DNA of 64,000 bases from Rallus limicola. Its lineage: Eukaryota; Chordata; Aves; Gruiformes; Rallidae. Positions 14,250 through 25,684 of this stretch are shown piece after piece; positions within the stretch are counted from its first letter, which is position 1, and each line of letters starts with the position of its first letter. Location of the stretch: contig JAKCOZ010000007.1 of NCBI GenBank assembly GCA_022605955.1, positions 10,669,501 to 10,733,500 of the forward strand, written 5' to 3'. The notes beneath the pieces were generated by a model that was not told where the DNA came from, did not search any database, and worked only from the letters and a program-made list of their open reading frames with translations. The translations under genes and the position numbers were made by a program.

Positions 14250-14420
14250 GGATCTGCCCCATCCCTGGAGGTGTTCTAGGCCAGGTTGGATGGAGCCCTG
14301 GGCAACCTTATGTAGATCCAGGCCTGGAGGTTGGTGGCCCTGCCTGTGGCAGTGGGGTTGGAACTCTATGATCCTTGGGGTCGCTTCCAACCCAGACCAT
14401 TCTATGATTCTATGATTCTC
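14250..14420 (+). mobile_element. CR1 LINE, short 3' fragment
   Basis: The + strand carries CATCCCTGGAGGTGTTCTAG, GCCAGGTTGGATGGAGCC and GAACTCTATGATCCTTGGGG, and ends ATTCTATGATTCTATGATTC. It is the reverse orientation of the tail seen at 9808 and 43369. Only about 170 bases remain; the left edge is uncertain. Confidence 0.9.
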
Positions 14421-17400
14421 ATGGACCCGTGGGGCTTCTGCTCTGGGAAGCCCTGCTGATGTTGCCAGCTCATACGACTGACATATAAATGCTGTCTCTG
14501 GAAGTCTTACCCTGTACTATTTTACTACATCACCCAAATCTCTGTGATGTTGTGCATTAGCTGATACAACCTTAAATAGTCTGCTGCTGGTATTGTGAGG
14601 AATGACTGACACATCATGCAAACAAATCTCCTGGCATTGGAGATTGCCAGTGGAAATCCTTTCAGTGCTTTTCCTCAGCTGCAGGAACACCATGAAAAAG
14701 CCTTTATTTGCCAAGTATTTCAACACTTTACAGCCCATGAGTCTGTTCCAAGCAAAGGTATTTGTCCTCACTAGCTGCTCTACAAATAGGATTGAGTGGC
14801 AAAATTATAAATAAAATAGTAAAATAAAATGGTAAACAACTGGGGGGGAAAAAGCCTCACCAACTCTTTCAAGTCCACTTTTCAACTCATTTGTGTTGTA
14901 AAACCACAATTCCACAGGCTTGCTTAGAACCAAGCCTGCAGCTAAATATTTACCCAGTAGATTTTGTTAAATCTGTTTCAGCGCCCCTGGAAATGAATTC
15001 ACACCTCTAATTCCTAAGTACCCTTTGCCTCTGGGCATCTCAGTGAAATGCAGGTATTAGAAGAGCTGAAATCAAGTTGAAATGACTGATAACCTGAGTC
15101 AATAAGCTATGGATTGAGAAGACAGAATGATCTTTTGTTTCTCTGGGGTTTGGAAATGGAAATTTTTGAGCTGAAAAGCTGAGCTGAACTGGGGTATTTC
15201 AGGTCACTCAGATGAGGCTTGAGAAATATTTTCAGTGCCAGTTGTCAGGCTTCCTTTGCCCTCCTGGTCAGCTCCAGCCCTTCCTAAATTAAATCTGGAG
15301 AGAAGGCAATGTGCATGGGGAGATGATGGGGAGATGCAGTGTTCTCAGCAGAACAGTCTCCAGCAGACCAGACACAGGTTGCGAGGAGCTGTAGGTTGGT
15401 TGCTCACCCCACCAGAAGGTTTATCAGATAATCCCACCAGTTTTCTTGGCTTCTCAGTGTATTGTGTTGTGTTAATTCACCTCACCTATTAGCCCTGCCC
15501 CTTCAGAAAGGGGCATAGTTCTGGTTCTCCTCTGCAGAGAAGCTTTTGGCTCCTCCCTCTTAATTTGCTGCAGCTCTGTCTTGCTGTTGCCTGGGATCTG
15601 CTGCGCAGGGGAACCCACACCTCTGGCTGTGTCTGCCCCCAGACCTGGGCTTGTTATATTCTTCCTTCTCAGGTTTCTGATCCTGAATGGTTTTGACTTG
15701 ACTACCTGGATCTAGTTTGGTCCCTAGCTCTTGCAAGACAATACCTCATAGCAGTGCCTTGTGACAGCAAGGTGTTTCTCCTTCCATCACATAGGTTTGC
15801 CTTCCCCCTTGCACACTGCTTCACCACAGGCCAGGGTGGGGATGGTGGGTGGCATTCTCTTGCAGAGTGCTGGACAAATCTACCCCTGTCCATAGGCAGG
15901 TTTATGATTTGAGAAGTGGAACAATCTGTTACAAGAGGTTCTCCTGTGGTGGGGTTCTGCATGCTGTTCGAGCACCTTGTACCAGTTAATTTAGCCCACC
16001 TGCCAGGATTTCTTTTAGAGGCAGGTGAAGGACATGTGAGAAGGCTCTTGTGCCAAGAGGCTTTATCTGCTCCTTCTTCTCATGTAGAGGCAGCTTCTTC
16101 ACAACACAGTCACTGCTCCTAGTCACCTTGTGTCTTTAATACATCTCACTGATGTTGATTCAGTTGCCATTTGATTGATGTTGTCATTTTTCTCACAGGT
16201 AAAAGGGGAGATTAGCAATTCTGTTTTTTCGGTCTTTAGCATCTGCTCAAGACAAGGAAGAGATCTGAGCCCAGAGCCCAAAATCCAGCTATGTGGTTTG
16301 CTCCATTCCTTTGCTCTCTGTTTACACTGGAGGCTAAGGCAAGAAGTGAAGTGGTTAGCTGTCACCAAGATAGCAGCTGTAGGACATCACAACTCCGTAA
16401 CAGAGCACAGGCAAAGTCTGAGGAATTAGAAGTGGAGGCAAACAGATAGTTTGGGGGAGAGGAGACAAACGCAAGGTAATAGTGAAGGCAGAAAGAGCAA
16501 TGGGAGATGCAGCTGCTCAGCCAGGCTATATTTTGAAGGCTGAATGTTTAAGAAACTAATTTATGAAATATCTAAGAGGAAAAAAAGCATATATACAACT
16601 GGGGAATGGGAGATGATCCTCTGCTGATAAAACTACCAGATGCTATTTTATATCATTGGGAGTTTCACCTAGAAACACTTCTGGAGTCTCCATTTCACCT
16701 CATTGAAAATACAGTGTTGGGCCTACAATAGATATTTCCAGAATTCATTGGAATACCTTTAAGAGCCACATACTGCCAGGGGTTCACCACATCTCTTAAG
16801 AGACTATCCACAGCCTCATACGCCTTTCATTTCAGAGTTCCTCTGCCAAGATCAGACATTTTTTGTGTTTAAATATCATTTTTTTTATTCCTAATTAAGC
16901 CCTGTGTATCACACCTAGTAATTATCTCCTCAACATGAACAGCAGATAGCCCTTTTATTCCCAACTCAGCAGCATTTAACAGAACTGTATAGATCTGATG
17001 TTACTCTCTTCCCAAAAATCAGACCCTCTGGTCTCCACCCTCGTGAGTATTTCCCCCTCTCTCCTCCTCGCTCCTTCAACACCATCAGTGGTTTCCAGTT
17101 AACTTGGTGCCTAAACCAAAGCATAATAGCCAAGTGTGGTTTAATTAGAGCCAGAGGGAGAAGGTCTTTTATTTCCTGCTCTGATGTGATGCGTTTGATA
17201 AGACAGGCCAAAACCAAACTGCTGCTTTTTGGCCAGAGTACTCAGAAAAGTATTAGACGTGATCTCAGTGCTAAGCAAGTGGCACCTGAGGTGTGAACAC
17301 GCTTATTCTTGTTTGCAAATATCAGTAAGAAGCCTAGCTCAAATCTGCTTGTTGCTAACTTAACTTCAGTTTAGATGCCTCTGGACCAATTTAAGGATCA

Positions 17401-18747
17401 GCTCCATTTACCAGCAGGGTTCAAATTGGACATGGTTTTGTCAAGGCAGTGGTCTGGCACTTCTGAAAAGTAACCTGCAACAGTCTGCATTGGTACCTTC
17501 TGTCCCAGAATATATCATTCCTTGCAAGTTGCCAGAGGCCTCAATACCCTGTGCTTTTCTGTAGAGTGTCTCCATGTTTTCACACTGACCATCTGTTCCC
17601 CTTCCTCTGCCATCTCAGAGGCTTTCCCATAGGTGATGACCACTGATTTTTGGTGACTGGTCTTTGTGAAATACCTTATTGTTGTTGTGGTGGTTGTTGT
17701 TGCTGTTATTATTATAGTGTGTTGGATCTCAAAAATGGCATCTTTATGGCTGGGAGTTCAGTAGTTGGGTGTGGTTTTTTATGTGGTTCTCCTAAAACTG
17801 CTGTGTTTGAAAAAAAACCTCTTTACTGAATCCAACTGTGGCACAAAGAAAGCAGAGTCCATATTCATTCATTGAGTAGCCTCACAGAAGTCCATAGCAG
17901 TTCTCCCAGGATAGAAACTAGCCTGCACAAGTGAAAATGTTGGGTTGAGACCAATTATTTCTCCTGGCAATGGGAGACACACAGCACGTAAAGCATTCAT
18001 CTTCTGTTTTGGCTTTATGTGTGCATTTAAGTGTAACTGTTGGGTTTTTGCTAAATCCACGTAGAATAATAGAACTTGGCAGGAGTAGAAAGAAAATGAG
18101 ATCTCTGCAAAGGAAGGAGGAATTGAAAAGTTAGTTTGAGGAAGTTCAGTCATTGGTGGAACACAACAGAAGCACATACAGATGTAAAGTGCTGTGTGAC
18201 CCATGTCTTCACTGTTTGGTTACCTCTTGTAACATGTCGTTAATGTTACAAAAGTAATGATCCACACAAGTCGTTGCATTCTGTGCATCCTAGAGCAATG
18301 CTTGCATAGGAGTGTGCCTTCTGTTGTGACTGCCCCTAGATGGGTGTTTCTAAGAAGCTATCTACTTGATTTTACATGAAGAGAAATCTCTTTCAACAGC
18401 CATTTGGGGATTTCAAAGTACATCAGGAATCTTAGCAGCCATAGCTGCCGGTTTGATTAGCAGTGGGGTTTTGGGGGGCTTTCCTGTGCTCCCTTTGGCT
18501 TTCTTCACATTCCCTCCTTGTCATGGAAAAGGTAAATTCAGGACACTGAAATTTCTCCAGACGGAAGTCTGCTTACAAGCACATTTCTACCAGCTGAAAT
18601 GTTTACACTGCATCAGAGGGATTTTTCTAGCCTGAATGTTCTTTCACGATATAATTAGTACTGTCTTATTAAAAACGTTCCTCTTCAAGCATGTTTCGTG
18701 TGTGCAACAGTATTTGCAGAGTTCAGTGGGGTCCAACCAGTGGTAAG
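14421..18747. other. Non-coding DNA
   Basis: Apart from the GTT microsatellite nothing is recognised. The small frames lack family similarity or splice context. Confidence 0.5.
17679..17715. repeat. GTT-rich microsatellite
   Basis: An imperfect run of TTG/GTT units passes into TTA units (ATTGTTGTTGTGGTGG, then GTTATTATTAT). Confidence 0.85.
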
Positions 18748-18922
18748 AGGCAGCGTGTTTTGGGGGCCTGGAACAGGCTGCCCAGGGTTGAGTCACCTTC
18801 CCTGGATGTGTTTAAAAAAGGGTAGATGAGGTACTTAGGGATATGGTTTAGCTTAGGACGGGAATGGTTGGACTTGATGACCTTAAAAGGTCTTTTTCAA
18901 CCTTGTGATTCTGTGGTTCTGT
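18748..18922 (+). mobile_element. CR1 LINE, diverged 3' fragment
   Basis: The segment reads GGGGGCCTGGAACAGGCTGC, CCTTCCCTGGATGTGTTTAA and GGTTGGACTTGATGACCTTA, ending CTTGTGATTCTGTGGTTCTG. The order of blocks is that of a CR1 C-terminus and 3' UTR, but the sequence differs from the other copies, pointing to another subfamily. Confidence 0.85.
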
Positions 18923-20494
18923 GTGAGCCTGAGAGGGAAGCACAGGGCCCGTGAATCACACGCAGCGGCCTGTTTCCGTTGCGGCCCTTTGCGAGCCTGG
19001 CCAGCCATTATCTTTGCATTCGATATTTCAAGCATTAGCTTGCTGCTCTGCCTTAGTGTACGAGACTATTCGCTACATAATTACATTGTATTTCATTTTC
19101 TTCTGTATGGTATTGTAATAATGATGCCTCCTAATAAAATAATGTCAGATTTTAATTAGGTTGTAAGTAATTTGGTATATTAGGTTCTTTATTTGAGAAA
19201 ATGAACTAGCCGATAGTGCATATCAAGCTGTCCATTTTTTTTGTTTCCATTTGCTTTCATTTCCTGTTCTCCTTTACCTGTTGAAGCAAGGGTGGGCTTT
19301 TATTTCTTCAGTTTGTTTTAAGTTATTACAGCCCTTCACAGCCTTATGTCTACCACAGTGCCATCATAATGAGGACATAAAATGCTTGACTTACTATTTA
19401 TTAAATGGACAGTTTTGCCAAAAACTCCTGGTCCTAATAAATATCTGCACCTTATTAATCACTCAGATTAATTAACTAGACTAATGTGAAAGAGTATGGT
19501 AATACTGTGTGAAAGTAGTCCAGCAACAGGAGGCCTACATTTGCTGGGAGGCAAAGACAGAATACATTTGCATCAAAGACAGTTCTGTAACAGAAAAGCT
19601 TATGCTAACCTTCTGCGGTGGGACACTCGAGGAATAACCAGTGATGTATGAACTGACATAAAATGCAGTTCTGCTCACAGTTCACTTTCATAAGAGCGAC
19701 CTGAATAGCATCCTAACATACATCCAACTAACAAAGAGGAGAAAGATGGAAGGAGGAAGGATTCTTCTGCTTAACATCCTTCTCTTTAATCCCTTTTGCT
19801 TTCCAAGTGTCCTCAGTACCTTGTAAACTTCCACATCATGTGTGGAGGAAGTATATTCTCTGCACAGGACTAAAGCTTATCTTGTGTTGGGAGATACTCT
19901 GACTCTTGAAGTGCCATTTCTGAGTACATTTGTCAGCTGTCCTTTTTGTTAGAAGTTTGTTAAGGATTAAGTGGAAAAACCTTTGAGCCTGGCTCCATGG
20001 GATTCAAGCATATGCTTTGAGTCCAAGTGTGTGTGTAAAGGCTGTGCAGAATAAGGGCACATTAAAGATAGATTTTGTTGTACTGTAGCCCACCTGAGTT
20101 TGCCTTTCCTACACGTTCACCATGATAGGACTCAGAAACATTCATACCAGCCTGTTGGTTTCTTGTCACTTACATTTTCACAAATCCAGGCATCTTACTG
20201 TTTGGAATTTTTTCCTGCTTTTTCTTCTGTTATCAGGTGGTGCTGCCAGCCTACCCACTCTGTTTCTGTTGGGTATGGTGATTGTGCTGCAGTACTGCTG
20301 AGGTGATTATTCATGGGTGTGCAGGCAAGCAGTTACAGAATGAGGATGTACAGACACTGATTTAAATAATTCTGACTTAGGGATACGTTGGATCTTGACT
20401 GAATATCTTGAGAACTGAACTATTATAGCTAAGGCTGCTAAGTGAAATAGTTTTAAAAATGCACGTATAACTTTTTTTCCCACCACAAACTTAG
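18923..20494. other. Non-coding DNA before the candidate upstream exon
   Basis: A moderately CpG-bearing patch at about 18945-19080 grades into homeodomain-like AT-rich sequence (TAATAAAATAATG, TTTTAATTAGG). This could be a conserved non-coding element but cannot be shown from one sequence. Confidence 0.4.
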
Positions 20495-20663
20495 GGACTC
20501 AGACACACATCCTTCAATGTGACCTGGTACTTGAGAACAGAATTAAAAGGAACAAGTTGGCATCTGCTTTAAAAGAATTTTCAGCTGATGCAGTTGCTAA
20601 AATGATCGAGTTGTATCACTTTTACCCAAGCCATCAGACCACTCACAGAAGGGATATGACCAG
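20495..20663 (+). other. DTNA: Candidate upstream exon of DTNA (5' UTR or N-terminal coding exon)
   Basis: The segment is preceded by a pyrimidine run and an AG acceptor (CTTTTTTTCCC, then TTAG at 20491-20494). It ends in CCAG followed by the donor GTAAGA. One frame (codons starting at 20497) is open from end to end and reads like protein, for example LASALKEFSADAVAKMIELY. The last two bases (AG) join the first base (A) of the exon at 28863 to make an Arg codon directly before the DTNA initiator Met, so the frame is kept across the junction. An in-frame ATG at 20602 would add 21 residues starting MIELYHFYPS; a second in-frame ATG is at 20656. Two short upstream ORFs (ATG-TGA at 20517; five codons from 20588) precede it. 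The splice sites and phase are seen directly. Expression and use of this ATG are inference. It may simply be a 5' UTR exon that happens to be open. Confidence 0.6.
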
Positions 20664-23600
20664 GTAAGAGAGAAAATATGCCATTTCTTTATTTCCTGAT
20701 GATAGCTAATTGCTAAAAATGCCTTCTTCAAATATTAATTAGACCAGCCTGTAGGCTGATCGTACTTGCATTAAGGATCTGTTTTCTCTCTGCATGAGAT
20801 TCATACAGACTCAGTAATCAAAGGGGTTTTTTGTCTCAGAAGGTATACTTAACCTAAACATGCTTATAAATTTGTTAGTTCCCATCCTAGTGCCATTATT
20901 CTGTCCTAGTGCCTGCTCTCATTGAACTTCAGCTACCTGACATAGCTGAACTTAACAGCTACCACTACAAAAGCATATGTGTGAACAGTTTCATCACTGC
21001 CTCATCATTGTGTCGTTTGTCATGTATTTTCCACCTTTCTCCCCGGTTAGATCTGGAGAGACTTGGATTTCCATGGGAAAGTTGTTAAAGATTTTTTTTT
21101 TTAATCTGTGCTGTTTAGATATAATTCAGATTACTTTTTAATGAATCTTTTTTTGTTACATTATTTCAGAAAATTAAAAGTGAAAAAAGGCCAAAGGGGT
21201 CTATTTTGAGCACCGAGATGAAAAACTTTAAATTCTTCTTGTCTCTCAGTTGAATAATGGAAAACTCTTTTTAGCTGATAAGGTTTTTTCCAACTTCTCT
21301 GAATCAGTGACTATTCCATTGTTTGGATGCTGACCCTTTTCATCAGGTATGGTGTCAAAAGCCAACAGCCTCTCTATTAACTGATTTGTCTCACCACCCA
21401 ACAATACTTTATTTTGGTGAAAGATTTTCACAGTACACACAAAGGAGCTCAATAATTTCAACTGCCTAGGAATGCATCTTCTCCCAGAGCTACTATTTGA
21501 TTTATTTAGATTTTTTTTTTTATAATTCTAAGGAGATGAAAGTACCTACTGTCCTACAGCAAATAATCATCAAATCCCTATTTACGAAACCTGACAACTT
21601 GTTTTATTAAAAATGGCAGAAGCCAGGAAATGCTTCCCAACACAATTGTATCACTGACAGCTTACTCAAATGAATTTGGGTTTAATTATGGCAGCACAAG
21701 AAGAACTGAAAGATCCCTTTGACTAAGTAGGAGTTTAATTATATGTGAAATCTTGCAACCTCCTTTGTGTCTCTACAGTGGCAAATAAAAAGACCTGAGA
21801 GAAGACCAGAGTACCGAAATACTGGAGTATCATGCTTCCTGTGATAAAGTCCTTATAACTCTTCATCCTTTGAGTTTCATTGCAGTTTTCCCTATGAATT
21901 ATTCCTTGCCTAACCAACTGAAAGAAGGAGAATTGTGAATTGAAGTGTTCAAAGGTGATCAGTACTTTACTGATCCTCTTTTTAGGAAAAAAAATTCTTT
22001 AAAAAAATAGGTTGAAGGATAAACTAAAGTTTGTGTGAAATCCAGCTCCATGATGAGGGCATGGCAAAACTCCATTAAAAGATTAACACCTCAGACAAGA
22101 TTTGGCATTGTATACCGTTAACTTTTGTGCCTGAGTTTTGGGGTGTTAGTGGAGATTATTTATAACCACCCCTCAGCTGAACTGAGGCTCTGAAATGTCA
22201 TGTGAGAGTGTAAAGGAAATCAATACCTGCTTTATTTTTTTGAAATACTTAATAAAACTTAGACAAAATATTGTTTTAAAATATCATTTGAATAGAGCAT
22301 TGAAAACTGTATTTAAATCTGGACTAGTTAGCTGAAATCCATCCTGACTCTTTATCAGAACTGCTTCTTGGAAGTGATGGCACTGGAGAAAATAGTTTTG
22401 GAGCTGACCAAATGTTTTTATTGGATAATTTTATACTTTCAAAGGATGAAAACATATTTGAAGCACCGAACATTAGTTTTCTTCCCATGTTTCCTCCAGT
22501 AGAGAATAGTTTCTGGTGTTGCCAGGAACTGACTCTTAAAAGAGCTCGGCTGGAAAAAACATTTCTAAGAAACCCTTGTAAGCTAGTTTTGTAAAGTTTC
22601 ACATATACATTGTAAGTCCCAAGAACTGGTTTTCTTAAATGTGTTTCACATTAGGAGTAGTAAGGGTTGGTTTTTTTTTTTTTCTCAAGAGAAATCTCCC
22701 TTTGTGTTGCAGAGAAAAGCTGAAAATTATACTCTAAGAGGACCCATATAAAGCAGAAAAACAATGATTTGGGGACCTATTTTGGCCTAGTTAATAACAT
22801 TTTGAATTCCCAAATTTGATAATGCCTAGTAGACATGAAAAATAGCTGCTGATTCCTTTATCCTCCAAAGCCAAGCAGTCATGGCATTCTCTGCCAGAGG
22901 TTCTCATTCTGAACCATGTTAAACATGAAAGTACTCTATTTTGACTCTCGTGTTTTCTGTGTTAAAATTGCCCTTTTTTCTTTAGTGATGAACCTCTCCA
23001 CAGTTTGTTTTTTAGACCTCACAGATAAGATTGGCCTAGCATTCAGACTTCCTTGAAGACTGAGTGTTATGAAAAGGAGTTGCAATGGAAGCCGCCTTAT
23101 TAGGTACTTTTGACAGTTTCCTACTAAGAATCAGAAGCTCCCTAAAAGGGAACTGATGAAAAATCTGTTTGAAAATCCTTTCTTAAAAACGAAAGTCACG
23201 TTTCACTAATGGAATATATCAAGATATAAATATATATATTTTTTTAATATTAAAATTGCAAAATATGACCAAAATAAGAAGGGGCAGACTTGCTGAGGCT
23301 CATGTTGGAGACAGGTTTAGCAACAGCTTTTATTTTCCTCCTTCACTGTAAAAAACTCATCTAGATAAAATACAAACAAGCGCTCTAAGTACAACGCAAT
23401 TATACCTAGCCTCAGGAAAGAGCATCGAACAATTTTATTACAGTGCCAGAGATTAGTACTGGAATGTAAAGCTGAGAGAGACCTATTAGGGACCTGCTTC
23501 ATTAAAAGATGTGGAACAAGACATTCATAAAGCACCAATAAATCCATTAAGGGAAGAGGGCTCTGAAATGGCCTCTTGCGATTCTTGTTATTAACTTCAG

Positions 23601-24540
23601 GGATTGCTGAGGTTGGTGACTTTGCAAATACGGTTTTAGCTGGCACCCACTGCCCCTTTTAACCGTCTGTTATTCCAGGCTAAATTCAGTTTGAAAGAAG
23701 CAGCCACCACTCTTCTCTAGTTAGATGAGGAGCACTCAACTTCCAGGGCTGAATTAGGAGAAAGTGGGAGAAGAAGGAAAAAAATCTATGGAAAAACTTC
23801 TCTCATATTGCTAAGAATCCTGCAGGAACAGCTCTCCAAACCTTGCTGTCAACTACAGCTTTCAAGTTCCTCATAAACTCACCATGAGCTAGAGCCTTTT
23901 GATTTTCATAAATCAAAATCTCTGATGCTGGTAAATCCTGAAAAGAAGTAGCTGATTGTTATGTATAGAGGGCATTTTCATAAAACTGGCCCCAGCAATG
24001 GCAGACAAGTGGCCTGTGCTGATGAAAAATGTTAGTGTTGTCTGCTTGAAGCTGGGTTTAAATACAGTCCAGATGCCTAGAAAATAGCATCAGGTTGGTC
24101 AAGAGCATGAGAAATAGCCACTGAGAAACCCACACATTTCTCTGCATCCTAATGCTTCTATTTCCCAGAGATCCAAAAGTGAGTATCTAACATTTGACAT
24201 TTCATGGAAGAAACAAAATAGCTGTTTGTATCAAGACTTAAAGATTTCCTCACCAGGGAACTACAGGCTGCTCGGATAAAGGATGCTTGAACCTGGTTGA
24301 TGTTTTCTACCGAAAGATGGTACACTTTCCAAAAGTGATCTCAAGATACTCACTGTGGGATTTACCCATGCTCTGGAGCAAAACCTCCAGCTACAAGTTG
24401 CATCACAGAACGCTCCCAAGTGCTTCAGAGCCACAGCTAGCGCGACTGGGCAAGATGCAGGCAGAAACAAGTGCTTCTCTTTTTCCTCTGTGCCTGCTGG
24501 GATGGAGAAAGCAGCATCTATCCAGACTGAAGGACCATCA

Positions 24541-24790
24541 GGAATGTCACCGGTTGGGATTCTGAGCCTCTTCCGTCAAACGCGCGGCTGCGTCAAAGTG
24601 GTCACATGGGACTTGATAAATCTTTCATGCCACAATTAATCAATTTCAGCAGACGATTTTCCTCACTGGCGTGCTCCCCCCCTCCCCGGGGCACTGCATC
24701 CGTCACAGACGAACGGGACGGGGAGTGTTAATGGGGTGACTTTTCTCAGAGCCATCCAAGTGTGCGTGTGCGTGTGTGCCGGGTCAGGAA
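24541..24790. promoter_or_regulatory. Local CpG cluster, possible alternative promoter or enhancer
   Basis: About 16 CpG dinucleotides fall in 250 bases (for example AAACGCGCGGCTGCGTC and ATCCGTCACAGACGAACGGG), while the surrounding intron has very few. It lies between the candidate upstream exon and coding exon 1 of DTNA. No TATA box or first exon is evident. Confidence 0.25.
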
Positions 24791-25667
24791 GTTTTGACAG
24801 GCTCTGGGAAGTGTGTGGTGCTCCCCAGAGAGGAGCTGCTTCTCCAGGTATACAGGCAATGACTTCTTTCAATGAGTTTTTTTTGAGGTAATGATTTAAT
24901 TGTGGCAGGCGTCGCTTTTAGATAGCCCAAGAAATGGAAATATAATAAAATGCACTATTTACCCTATAAATAATAAAGCAAGAAAAACACTTAGGGGTGC
25001 AGGAGATTATTACAGGACTCATAAATCAAAGCAGCACAATGGCAAAGGAAAGAAAAATGAGGCATTTAGTTCTCACCTTATGTATATTATATGATATTCC
25101 CTCCCAGATTTAATAAACAAATAAAGCATATTAAAAAATAGACTAAATATGCTTCTGATATATGATCAGCATGAAAGTGAAATTGTAATCTTAAGAGTTC
25201 AAATCAAGCTAAATTATTTCTTAATTTATTATTTTCTTCGAAGCTTTCATACAAGTTTTCAGCTTGAAACACTGGTAGAAATGAAGCATTCACAGTATCT
25301 TTTTCAGAGGCTGGAAACCTTATGCTTGGGATGATTTCTGCTCTGGAATGTCTGTAATATATTGAAGCCTTAATACCATGCTAATTGGTACCTTACTAAT
25401 TAGCCCGTGACAAGAATTTTAATTAGATGCACGGTAGGTGTTCTCCCTACCTGCAGTGGAGGAGCTATTTCCCATGGAGAAAAGTGAAGGAAAAAAGATA
25501 GTGGAAGGGATAAATAGAAAAGAAATATAATCTTATCCCTACTATGGGAAGAGTGTACATTAATTAGTATTTTTCAAAATTATGTGTTTGAGAATTTATT
25601 CTGTTTTGTAAAGCACATTAAATTTTGCTTTATGATTTTCTCCTTTACCCTGTAGAACAAACTATAC

Positions 25668-25684
25668 TTTTTTTTTTTTTTTTT
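25668..25684. repeat. Poly-T tract
   Basis: Seventeen consecutive T bases lie in the intron before coding exon 1. There is no recognisable retroelement next to them. Confidence 0.9.

Noticed and set aside
24760..24785. GTGCGTGTGCGTGTGTGCC as a microsatellite or Z-DNA site of note
   Set aside because: Too short and imperfect to stand alone; counted only as part of the CpG cluster.
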